Below are positions 34,801 through 47,620 of a DNA stretch of 64,000 bases, piece after piece. A program made the translations under genes and the position numbers. Positions within the stretch are counted from its first letter, which is position 1, and every line of letters begins with the position of its first letter. The notes under the pieces were generated by a model that did no database searches, was not told the DNA's origin, and was given only the letters and a program-made list of their open reading frames with translations. Source of the stretch: Amphibalanus amphitrite (Eukaryota; Arthropoda; Thecostraca; Balanomorpha; Balanidae). The stretch covers positions 248,001 through 312,000 of the forward strand of contig NW_024882320.1 of NCBI RefSeq assembly GCF_019059575.1, given 5' to 3'.

Positions 34801-37800
34801 CTTCTCCGAGTAGCCTACACGAAGCCAGTCAGGCATATGGCCCGCCAGTTTTAGGTACCCCAGAGGCGACAGATGCATGCGGTCGGGCGCGAACCATTTA
34901 AGACAGCCGTCCATCAGCGAGTGCCGGCCTTGAAACTTTCTTGTGATGCCTCGTCCCGGTTTCAGCAGCTGAGTGTCGGCGTTGAGGCTCTTTCTCAGGA
35001 GAGCACGCTCCAGGTGGTAGGCTGCCGTTCTCTCCCAGGCGGATCCGGGCAGGTCGGCGCAGTATCGCGGCAGGGGTCCGAGCACAAACACCCTGGCACA
35101 CACTGCCTCCGCCGCCGTGATCACCTCTTTGGCCGTCTGCGCCACTTCCTCCAAATGTTCACGATCAAAGTTCGGGGGACGAGCGACGCCCGTGTATACG
35201 TCGTTGCCACTCAGCCATATGGCGCAATTGCCCCGGTCCATTCCTGTCTCTTGTACCATAGCAGCCCAGTCGTTGAGATCCTCTGCAATCTTCCCGAGTA
35301 CAGATGACCATGTGGCTCCGCCTCTACAGCGACTGAAAATCTCGTCTTCAGGATCGGCGGGCTGAAACCTGGCTCTTTGCGCGAAGGAGTCGCCCAGTAT
35401 GAGGTGCATCTTGCCCCCGTTCTTGGAGCGTAGGGGACTACTTCGAGAGTATGAGCTGGCGCCTGGACCACACTCTCGGTAATCGGAAGGAAGAAGCTGA
35501 TCGTAATTCTTGAGCAGCTCAGCGATACGAAGTCCCTCCGCTTTGATGTTCTCAGCGGCCGTTTCCAGCTGAGTAAAAAGAAACTTCGTTAAACAATGAC
35601 ACCCGAGGGTAAAGTGCCAGCGACAGCGACAATGCTATTGCGGGAATCGAACAATGGATAGTGCTGTGAGCCAAAGGCGGTGAACATAGTGTTTACGTGC
35701 ACCCTGTCGATAAGCAAGTCAAGCGTTTGATTATGCCAGACTAGGCTAATAGCATGTTGGTTGTCTTAGACGCCTAAGCGAAGGTCAGGTAGCTGTAGCG
35801 TTACCAGTGGCGATCGGCTGGCGAAAACTGAGGAGGCTGGGGCGGCAGCGTTCTGTACTGTTTCCTGAGAATTGGGCCGTGCTAGCACCATGTTTTCTTC
35901 AAGATTCGCCTCAACACTCTTCGGGGCTACTTCGGACACAAACATCGATGAATTGCTGATGGTACTGATGATGAATTGGCGTAATGGCGCACCAGCTACC
36001 AGGTTATATCACGCCCAGTTGTAACGTTACTTCCTCAAAGCTGGGGATTTAAAGCACCCGTAGTCCGAAGGCCGTAATGAACGAAAGAAAGAGTACCGGA
36101 GGAACCAAACGTAGGGGATTGTCACCAACGGGCATGCTCAGTAAGAGCTGAGCGACACGCAGGCCCGGTCAGATTCAGTCTCTGGCACTCCATCAAGACA
36201 ATTCGGACCGAAAGTTGTCACATCTCACACAATAAGGTTTAGAGCTGACGCCAATAAGGTGCCCATAGGTACCGGTGGGTACCTGGCCGGTATGCCCGGT
36301 ACAAGCCGACGGAAGGTAACCTCCTCGCGTCGCGATCTGCCAGAGGCCGACGACCAAGTTGCCAAACCTGACACCGCGATAACTTATCCCGGAGTGAGGC
36401 TGACGACCAAGTTGCCAAACCTGGTTTGATACGAAATAACTTATTCCGGCGTGAGGCCTACGACCAGGTTGCCAAACCTGGTTTATCAAAGCCTCCTGCC
36501 ACTTCCACTCCCGAAGGAAGTTTGCTACCAGGTCGGCGAGCACGCCCAGCTCATAAAGCGATGACATGCCGCCCGTGGGTTTCAGTCGGTGCACGTAAAC
36601 ACATGTTCAACCCTCTTATCTCATAGCACTGCTCAACATTTGCATTATCATTGTCGCTGTCACTAATACTTCACCCTTTATGTGTCATTGTTTCACGAAA
36701 TGTACTTCTTTCTGGCCATATTTGAAAAAGACCCTGACTTCTACCTGGACTCGTACTCGACTAGTACTGAGGGCAAGGGTCACCGCCCAAAGTCAACTAG
36801 TCCTGGTGACAGAAATCTGTGCCATCAGGCATGCAATTATTACATTTTCCCGCTCCTACCGTCCGAATAATCACGGTGTGACAGGACACAGCGACAAAAT
36901 CAACGCCCCGATACCCGATTCGGTCACATCTCATAGCATTTTCAGCCACGGACCAAATCACCCAAACCCCACGCCCGACGGCAGCAGGACCTACCTCCTG
37001 GATGCTGTCGTCCTGAAGCACCGGTCGCACATCCACCCTGATGTAGTGTCGAGGCGTGGGCTGCCAGTTCTTGACCACCTCTCGGATATCATCCAGAGAT
37101 CGGCCGTGGATGTTCCGCTTGTGACACGTGGCCACATCCATGTCCATCTCGGCAATGTACACCTAGTGGACACGGAGGGAATAGTGATTAGCAGGGAGTC
37201 GGCGAGCAAAAAAAGATTAGCTATACATCATGTAGCACGACCTTGAGTATAACGTACTTCATAATTAACACACGACGTGAGCTACGACTAAATTGTATCA
37301 TTCAATACCCGCACTCCTTCAAAGAAAAACCAACAAAGTCCATCAACTACCCTCCATCTCAGCTCAGCCCACCCAGCATATCCTCCTCCGGTAAACCATC
37401 CCCGGAACTGCTCAGTATTTCCAATAATACCTGCCCTCCGCCAGCCATACGTCATCCCCAGTCATCACATCCATGCCTCAGGCCCACCACCCTCATACGC
37501 ACCTTGAAGCCGCGAGCGCTGGCGTACGAGCACATCTCGTCGTACTGATTGGTCCGCGCGTTGACGCAGTCAACGATGATGAAATGGAAGAAGCCCTCGT
37601 CGACAGTCTTCCTGAAGACCTTCCGTAGCGAGACGCGGTACGATTCCTCCACGGCCGCGTCGTACTCATATTCCATCACCTGCGGAAGGCGGGGAGGTCA
37701 GAGTCAGGTCATCACGAACACATCATAGAGTGATGAGTGGTCGGTTCGACACAATAGGGTGGCATGCAAGGCCATGGTAAAGACAGCACCGCCATTCAAA

Positions 37801-40800
37801 CTGGCGCAAGGCGATTCAGCGAAGCTATCATAATACTAACAAAGCATATGTTTCGTGGCAGAATACCTACCTGGAACACAAAGCCTCGATACATCCCTTC
37901 ACCCCGCCAGTCAAATTCATCCTCTGATCCTGGTTGATAAACGATTACGAGTATAAGTACAGCGGTTCGCCTCCGTTACCTTTTTGGTGACCTTCTTGCC
38001 GGTGTCTGGGTCGGTGACGGCTTTCTCTTTCTCCGTGCAGAAGTAGTCGTCCAGGGAGAGGATGCGAGGCGCGCTGCCCTTGTTCGCCACCTCCTGGTCC
38101 TTGATCAGCTTCGCCGTGTACGTCTTGCCTGCGGGGACAATTGAAGTAAAAAATGGACTGGCAATTGGTACTGTGGGAGCATAACTAAGCACGTGACCGA
38201 ATGGAATAAAAAGCTGGCTGAAGGTTTGATTAAGGCCAGCTGCTTGTGACAGTAACAGTCACAAGGCCGGCAAAAATATTGCTATCTGTGCATCGTTTAT
38301 CATTCTCAATGCTCTAGACAGGCATAACTATGATAATCGCTCAAATTTTTAGACCAGTTATTTGCCGCCAAATCTAATGCAGTTTTTTTTTTGTCAGATG
38401 ACTGCTGTCCGTTCATCCAAACAACATACGCCCTCAAGTCCATGAGTTTCTCACCCGATCCGGGCGGCCCCCTCAGTATGATGACCAGGTTGGAGGGCCG
38501 CGTCAGTCGACCCGGCGGCTGCAGCAGATCCTTGACGTTCACAGTCGGGAAGAGGGGCTCCGGTTGGGGTGGAGCCGGGGGGTTGGCCGGGGGAGCGGGA
38601 GGAGCAGGCGGAGCACGCGGAGTCGGGGAGCCCGGGTCCTGCGGCACAGCTCCCGGCCTGAGGGTGAGACGGGGGAGGAGGTCAATAGCGGATACTTACT
38701 GTTACATTAAAGAAAAAAAGATAGCAACGAAAAACTCGCACCAGGTTCTAAGGTAACTATTTTAAAATGAGAAACTGACTACAAGACGGAATATGATGGA
38801 TCGAAGATCATATCATTAACCCGCGCCCGGCTGGGGGTCCTGGATTTCCACGCCCTGCTGGGGGGGGGGGGGGTGTTTGAACACCCCCCCCCCCTTATAA
38901 CTCGGCTCCTGGGCCACGTAGCGATACGCGGAAGGCGGCGTTCGAAAGAACGTCAAAAATAATGAGGAAATTACTTCGGTCAATTTTTTGGTCAGGTCAA
39001 AGGTCAGGTCACCAGAGGTCATTGAAGGCAAAATTTCGCCGATTTCCAGGTAGAATGTCAACAATTTCCAAGAAGCCAACGCATAACTCGGGAACCAATA
39101 GAGCTACAGCGCCGCGGAGAAGCGCATTCGATAGCCCTATTAACGCCCATTCTGAGTAATTTCCTCAGATTTGACCTAACGTCAACGGTTTTGCCTGCAG
39201 GGGGCAAAAACTGCAAAAATAGCCGATTTTTTCGGAAACAGTTATTCTGCAATAACTTTTGACCCAAACCTTGTACGAGCTTACTTTTACCGGCATCGTG
39301 TTCCTCTCGTCAAGACGCATCGAATGAACTATAACTTGACCTTGAAAGGTCAACTTGAAAATTTGACCTCAGGTCAAGGTCATGACCTGACCGGAAAGGG
39401 TCATGTTGCATATCAGTCGATCCGTATCGTCGAGCTGAACACATCTAAGGCGTTTTCATCGCTCTAGCATGCCTCTATCAAAAGTTATTTGCGAAAAACT
39501 GTTAGATACCATTCGTGACCTAAGATGACCTCAGGGCATAAACAGGGGTCACGGACACCATTTTCATGTTCAGTGTGTCTCAACCACTTGTAATTCAATG
39601 TTTGGGAGTATTTATAACGCCTTTCGTCCAAAAGAGGCGCATTTCAATTTTCTCCCATTGACTTATAATGGGGAGGTCGCAAAATTGACCTGACCTTAGG
39701 TCATCGATATCAGAATTCTGAGATATACATTTTGTACATGCTATTGCTCTTAGCAATCGCTGAAAGTTTCAAAGCGATCGGTCACTCGGTGTAGCTATGA
39801 CAGACATTGAAACTTTTTATGAGGTGAGGTCACTTCAAGTGACCTGGTGACCTGACCTTGAATGACCTTGGTCTGAAATTTTCACATGTGTAGAATTGAT
39901 GTATGATAAGGTGTACCAAAAACGGCGGCGCTCCGCGCCGCCGTTTTTGAGATATTCGCGAAAAACCACAAGGGGGGGGTGTGTTCAAACACCCCCCCCC
40001 CCAGCAGGGCGCGGGTTAAGCATAATTATTGCTCATCATTTGGCTGATAGCTCAGCGCGCTGAATGCTACCAATATTACCCCATAACCAGATTACCTGAC
40101 CCGCTGAATACAATGACACCTCGTCCAACTCACCTCACCCAGCGGAAACGATCGTCGCCGCCTCCCGGGCCCCGCGGCCTGTCGTACACTACTCCGCCAC
40201 CTCGGCCCCTGCCCAGGCCCGGACTCCGCGACCGCACCCGATCACCCGGCCATCGCGGCCGGTCAGACGGACTCAGCGATCGGAGGGGCACCTCGCGCGG
40301 ACGACTGTACGGACTCCGTGAACGACTGTACGGATCCCGTGGCCGGTCGTAGCGATCTCGATGCCTGTCGTGCGGAGACCGTGGTCGGTCGTACGGGTCT
40401 CGCGGTCGGTCGTACGGGTCCCGTGGCCGGTCGTCCATCCGCCGGCGGTCGTCGTACGGAGGTCGGCGGTCGTCGAAGGGCGGTCGCCGGTCGTCGAAGG
40501 GCGGTCGCCGGTCGTCGGAGGGGGGTCGCCGGTCGTCGGAGGGAGGCCGCCGGTCACGAGGAGGCGACCAGCGGCTGCGGCGCGGGGGAGAGTCGTAGCC
40601 ACGCCGCCACGGGCTGCGGCTGCGGCGCGGCGGCGAACGCGACCGCGAGCGCGGCCGGTGTCGGTAGGGTGAGTAGCGCCGCGGAGACCGCGTGCGGGAG
40701 CGGAACCGTGGCGAGCGGGACCGACTGCGCCGCGGCGGCCGGCCCAGGTCGGCGTAGTCGTCCGGGTGGCTGGGGCCCAGGCCGTAGCCGTCCGGATCTG

Positions 40801-43800
40801 TAGGCAGGAGACGAAAAGAGGTGACACTGCAGGCAAACTATAACGGCGAACTGTGGACGTAGAATGCCGTACTTGCGTGCGATTTGCCACACGATGGTAT
40901 GAGCTTCTCCAACACGTTCATGTTGACTGCAAGCTACTAAAGCAGTGAGACCATCAAATGCACCAGCACCATTAACTTTGAATCATTCCCAGCCCTCTAC
41001 TCAGCCATATCTACACCTTTTTATCTACACCTTTGTACACCTTTTTTAAACCCCACATTTGTTCTCCCGTGAAGTTCAGACAAGTTGTTTAGAAACCTTC
41101 AAAAAAGGTACAGTCACTCGATTTTTCTCAAGTTTGTCTGTCTTGGCAGATCAAGCAATGCCAGAGCAAGCTTACGAACACACAAATTTGATCAGGATCG
41201 GACGATTGGACACTTCTAAAAAGAGATCTTTCGTGCTTCCCGAAAATTCACCGGAGAACAGATGTGGGGTTTAAAAAAAAGGTGTCGATATATGCCACAC
41301 TCCCACCTTGTCTATCTCCCCACAGATCGACTCACCTCTGCCGTACGAGTGGCGTCCGGGCGGCGGCGGCGGCGGTGGCGGGGGCGGTACCGGCTCTGGC
41401 ACACCCAGACCCACCAGCCGGTCAGCAGAGGCGATGGAGGAGATGGACTGCTCGCGCACTGGCCGCGTGAACGCCTCGTACACGCTCTCGATGGCGTCTT
41501 TGAGGGACGGCGGCGGACCGCCACCTGCGACAGGGCAGGGCGTCAGCGAGAGCCGGGTGGCTGGTTCTGTGGTTTGAAGATTGTTCAAACTCAACCCTGC
41601 TCAGGTGTTGTCTTAAATGCACAACAAACAGCTATTGAGTTCTGAGAAAAGCTGATCGTAGGCGCCTGTAATCATTAGTGTGTGTGTGTGTGTTGTGATT
41701 CCATTTATCTGCTAGCATAAATTAGAACGACTGAAGAAGACCGCAACACATAAATGACCCCTTCAAGTCAACACTAACAGGTAACTTTCTGAGCTAGTCA
41801 CTAACCGATTCTGACTGCACTTTCACAGAACATCAAACTACCCTCCTCCCCGGCCCGACCCAAGTCGACCCGCACCCAAGACCCCCGCCTATCGCCTCAC
41901 CGTCGAACTTTGAGACCACATCTAAGGCGTTTTTGTGGCCGTAGTCGATGACGGCATGGTCGTCGCCCTCGGCTCCCTTGTCGGGTCCACCGCTGTGAAG
42001 GCAAACAGAGCAGTCAGGCGGCTGATAAGACGACGCTTCGTGTAGGCGTGGGGCGGGCTGGGAGATCAGTGAGCGACGAATACAAAATAATTAGCCACAG
42101 CTGCTGCTCAGCTGATACTGGACGTGTGACCCGACTGGTTCTCAATGGTAAGACCTGCGTCGGAATCCTGCTAATTACTGTTACCAGATTGAGAACGTGA
42201 CAGGTCACGGCGAGCTAACTAAGCCAGCGAGTTCATGACTGCATGAAGTTTATGGGGTCAGTGTTATCCTGACGATTTAAATAAAGTGGCATTGCACGGT
42301 CCTCACGGGTGCAGTCTTGGCCGAGTGGTTAAGGCGTCAGACTCGAAATCTGATGGGGTCTCCCCGCGCAGGTTCGAATCCTGCAGGCTGCGGAGGTTTT
42401 GAATTTATGGCAAAAGGACATCACAATAAGCAGATAAGTATACGCTATCCTCAACTCGGCGCACCTCACACGGCGGGGCGTTTTCGCCGTGCTCGAAGCA
42501 ACGAGTGATTACTGACTACCATCTATACGCAGCGCTCAATGTTACGATTCGATTTCTTGAAACAAATGAGACTATCCCCTGTCAATGCACTCCAACAAAC
42601 TATATAGAATCCTACGCTAAGCGCGGTAAGCGGCCGATCAATTACGCCCGCGGATCGTCATAATTTGAAATTTCATAAAACTTCACTTCTTGCAGGCGGC
42701 CGGTTGCGAAGATGCAGATATATGTATTAGTTTGGTTTCCACACGTAAACAGTCAGGCAGGCTTGGTGGACGCTAGAAGCGACTGTCATAGGAACCAGAC
42801 CCCGACATCACTACAACCGGGGCTAGTCTCCTTACCTGGCATACGGCGCAGACGAGAACGGGCGTCCCTTGAGCCCTCCACCGAGGTCCTGCCACGAGTC
42901 TGCGGACTCTCCCGGTCGATCTCCGCGGCTCTCCCTGGGGCCGGTGCCGCTGCGAAACGAACGGCGTGCACAGGAGTCAGTCGGGGAAATAGATAGTCCT
43001 GATATGATGGAACAATGTGGAGGGCCACTTGTTACCATACGGCAGAGCTGGATAATGCACGGCAACGCAATGTTAAGACAGCAGTATTAATAATATGCTA
43101 ACCTAGGGGCTAGGACTACTTGACAGTAGTGTGTATGAGTTAAAAATTAAAAAAAAAAACTGTCGCGTATCGATTACTTTGCACCCAGTTCTTCCATTAA
43201 CTCACTCGTCGGCGTAGCCGTCCCAGTCGTTGTAGCCGCCGTCATAGTCGTAACTGCCGGGGTCGGCTGGGTCATACGGTTCGTCTCCGTATCCTCCTCC
43301 AGGCCCTCCGCCGCGGCCAAACCCGCCACGACCCCGGCCGCCGCGGGGCCCACCGCGGGGTCCACCGCGCGGGAAGCCGCGGGGTCCTCCGCGGCCACCG
43401 CGGCCCGGGCCGTAACCACCCTCCTCCTCATAGTAATCACCGTGGCTGTAGTCATCTTCAGCAGAGTAGCCACCACGGCCGCGGCCGCGGGCTCCCCGGC
43501 CCCGGCCGCGTTCATGTCCGTCACCATCGTAGCCGCCCCTACCGCGGCCTCTGAATCCTTCATCGAGCCCTCCCCGGCCTCGTCCACGGCCCCGGCCGCG
43601 CCCGCCGGGTCCGTCCCACGAGTAGTCATCGTCCTGAGGGCCGCCGCGGTCTTCAGCGCTGTACCCGCCGCGGCCGCGTGCGCCTCGCCCCCGACCGCGG
43701 CCGCCACGACCGCCGTACGCTCCGCTCTCGCCGTACTCCCGGTCGTAGCCGGAGCCTTCGCCGTAGTCCTCGCCGTAGCCGCCGTGTTCGTCGTAGTCGC

Positions 43801-46800
43801 CGCGCTCACCCCTGCCCGACTGTTCCTCGTCTGTGACAGAGGGGGAGCGGTGCTCACGTCAGAGGGGGAGCGGTGCTCACGTTCGGGGGTGAGGGACATG
43901 ACGAAGGACTGCTACACGGCAGCAATTCGTCGGTTATTCATGGATTGATGGAAAATAGGGAATCATAGGTCGATTCTAATTAGTTAAAGTAACTCAAAAA
44001 CAGAGAACAAAACGACAACTAGTAGAAGTAAAATGGTACAGCTTACGTCGCATACTAGACAACTAAGCAAAAAAAAAAAAAATGACACATTTTATTTCAC
44101 ATACAGGAAAGCACCACTGGTAACACAATACACAAGGAAGCATCTAGCTCAAAACGACCAATCCATCCCTGTTCAATCACGTACGCCCTCACAGCCGACA
44201 ACCGACTCACCGAAGCGGCCGGAGCCGGGTGCTCGCGCTGCAGCGGCGCCAGGCCCGGGTGCGGCGGCGGCCGGCGGCGGAGGCGGCAGGTCCGGTGGCG
44301 GTGTCTCGCCGCGAGCCTTGGCCAGTTTCTGAGCCAGCCGTCGCCGTAGCTGTTCGTGACGCTGCAGCAGCTTGTTCTTCATCTGAAGCATCTCCTCCTC
44401 GTACGACCTGGGCGGGGTGGCGGGGAGATGGTAAATAAGAAGACGACATTAAACGGTGAGAGGACAGCCATGCGACGATGGAGGGCTTAAGGCAGGGGTC
44501 GGCAAATGGTGGGGCAGGCCCCCTTTGGGGGTAATGGAGCCCCTCGGCGGGGGGTAATGGGGGCCTCTGAGAAAGCCGTATCTTAGAATTAATGTCTCCC
44601 TTGATGGGACAGACATCACGCCTGTTTGGTCTCAGGGTTCAAAAATCGAACGCTAACCGTCGCCCCTCTATTGGCGTTTTCATAACAGCTAAGGTAAACG
44701 GGGAGGGGCCGGTCGGACCCCAGCCTCTCGGCCTCTGAAATATGAGCTGGAGCTTTGCGTTAGAAAAATGAACGTGCTACCCGTGACGATAGGAAAACGC
44801 TGCTACCCAATTTTAACCTTCGCACTTATAGGGGACCCCCCTTTTCCTCGGGTTTTCGCGAATAACTCGCGCAAAAAGCGGCCGATCGCGATGACATTTT
44901 CAGTACAGGTTTATCAATTTTATACATTGTAGCTAGAATTTCGCAACCATTTGAACATATACCAAGTAATTTTGGTGCCTTCGTAACATGTTACGAAGCT
45001 GTCAGTGGTTGTTGATGCCTACTATAAATACCCGACAGGACGCCTATTGGTTGACCTGACCTGACCCGACCTGGCCTAAATGCACGAAGACATCTGTGAT
45101 CAAAACTTAGATAAAATTCGTGATCAGTACCCCGACAAACTCCACAACATCCTCACTTTACGAAGTTCTGACAGGTCTCGATTTTCCGACTTTTTGGGTC
45201 ATTGAGCCGACCTGGAAGGTCAATCAATGACCTAGGACCTTAAAATTGCGTATCATCAGCTTCCTCTCGTCAGGGGCAACACGCTCGTTTTTTCCGCGAA
45301 GCTCATGCTTGATCAGGGGCCGAACGACAAATAGGGGTCCAACGAATTTCTCCCCCCCATAAATTAGCGGCTGGCAAAACACCAATATGGGTGACGGTTA
45401 ACTTCCTTGGCCATTGGGTGACTTAAGACTTTCAAAGGGTCAATGACAATTGTGTAGTAGATCAGAACCCGCTGTACCTTCTAGAATTGAAATTTTATGA
45501 CCTTCCATGATCTCAAGAAACAACTGCCTAACAAGTCAACAGTTATTTCTGTCAATGTATGACATGTTTTATGGCAGATAAAAAAAATGATCGGCTCGAG
45601 GGTAAAATTGTGTCGTGATCCGACGTTTTTACATAATAATACCCGAAATACCCAAAGAGTCACGGAAAGGTATAGTGAGCTCGGTTGTGTATGCAATGGT
45701 GTCTGGTAGGGTGGGGGTAATGGCCCTGCCTGGCGCCCGAAAAGGGGGCACGACCCCGGAGGGCCTGCCGACCACTGGCTTAAGGTAAGAGGACGGCGAG
45801 ATGAGGATTAGAATATAACATCATGACGGTGAGAGGACGGCAGGGTGAGGGTGAAAATATGAACGGATGAAGGTGTCGAGGGGATGAAAGAATGACGCTA
45901 AGAGGATGGCGGGATGAAGATGGGAGGATCGCGAGGATTCAATGACAAAACAAACATCGCTCAATGTACAACTAGGAACTCCTTCAGAAAGAGCTGAATA
46001 TGTTCCATCCAGCATCACTATTCACTAATTCTTTGACATTCACGGACACAGGATCTCATAAGCTCTGGCAATCCCTGTGCAGAGTGCCACCACGTGCCTA
46101 CCTGAGCTGAGACTTATCGGCGTGTCCTCTGTTCTCGTTCTTCCAGCTGTTGAACTGCTCCTCCCAGGCCTTGAACTGCTTGTCAAACAGCTCGTCCGCT
46201 CGCTGCAGTTGGCGAATTTCCTATGGAAGCGATTCACTTCTGTCAGTAGCAGTCCTACTGGGAGCAGGCAAACCACGAAAGAACATAGACACAATCAACA
46301 AAACAAGTCAGAAACCACGGCCACTGACAGCGGACCAGCATTAAAGATTTAACCTGTTAACCTGATCAATGACAAGAATTATATGTTGTTTATGGTTCAC
46401 GTGAACATTACAAGTCTAAAAATGCTGAAGCATGAAAAATCAGTCGGCTCCGCCATACTCAGTGCACTTGAGTGCCCTCTCTGGACGTGCGAGCGGCGCC
46501 ATCCCAGCGCGCTAATACAGTACCTGACTGGGTCCATCAGCACAGTCTAGGTACCGTACTAGCACGGAGGGAGGACGCGCCAGGTGACAGAGGTGTCGCG
46601 CCAGGTGTCGTCCAGACGATAATATCCGACATATCCCACATATAAATCCCAGCATCTTCCGGCTCGCAACGCTGAGTAGTGTTGAAGCCGAGTACAGCTT
46701 AAATAACATGAGACAGCAAGGTACACAAACAACTAACAGAAGTGTGACATTGTGTGGCGGTCATCATGACTCACCTCCTGCTCTTTGGGTGTGAGCCGGG

Positions 46801-47588
46801 AGATGGCCGCCGCCGACTCAGCCACCGCCGCGGCTGCCGAGCCGGGTACAGGGGGCTCCCGGCGGACCTGGGACTGCGCGGCCGGGCCCGGGCCCGCGCT
46901 GGGTGCCTGTCCGGGGGCCTTGGCAGGCGGCTGGACGGGCCGCGGTGCCGCGGCGGACGCGCCGGGGGCCGAGTAGGTGCTGCCTGGGGGAGCCAGTCTC
47001 GGAGCGGCCGCCAGTCCGGGGACGGGCGCCGGTACCGGAGCCGGAGGCGGCTTCTCAGCCGGGGCAGGCGGCCGCGCAGCTAGCTGGCCGGACAGCGCCG
47101 CGTCATGGGCAGCCATCTGCAAAACAGAGCGGAGTAGAGGTCACCTCTGAGAGGCAACGTGAAATCATGTTTCTCAACCAATAGCACATAACCTTGTTAC
47201 TATGGAGCTACTTCGTCAAGCTATACATATACACAAGTTAGTTAACTAGCCAGATGAGCCATTTATGCTGTTCTTTGAAGGCCCACAACGTTATCGAAAA
47301 ACGTACATGCTGAACTAACGTAAGCAAAAGCATCAGATATCGAAAATCAAAGGCGTGGAGCCCAACGCGCTTCCATAGGAACAATGAAGGACCCTGACAC
47401 TTACGTTTGAAGAATCGCCTCCATTAGTGCAAAATTATAAAAGGACGATAGTGGTTGCAATCAAGGCCCTAAAGGTTGCAATGGTCACATACTTGGCTAT
47501 AAATGCCACTACTCGTTAGCCTCAAAATTCCGTAAGGTAAGACGGTCGCCGCGGCTCACCTGTTGCCCCCACTGGGCGGCCGCCGCCA

Positions 47589-47620
<32 letters not shown>

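Noticed and set aside
43174..43899. 241-codon Ala/Thr-rich minus frame
   Set aside because: Shadow frame of the YLPM1 RGG exon. The adjacent frame fits splice phase on both sides and gives an RGG/YG protein.
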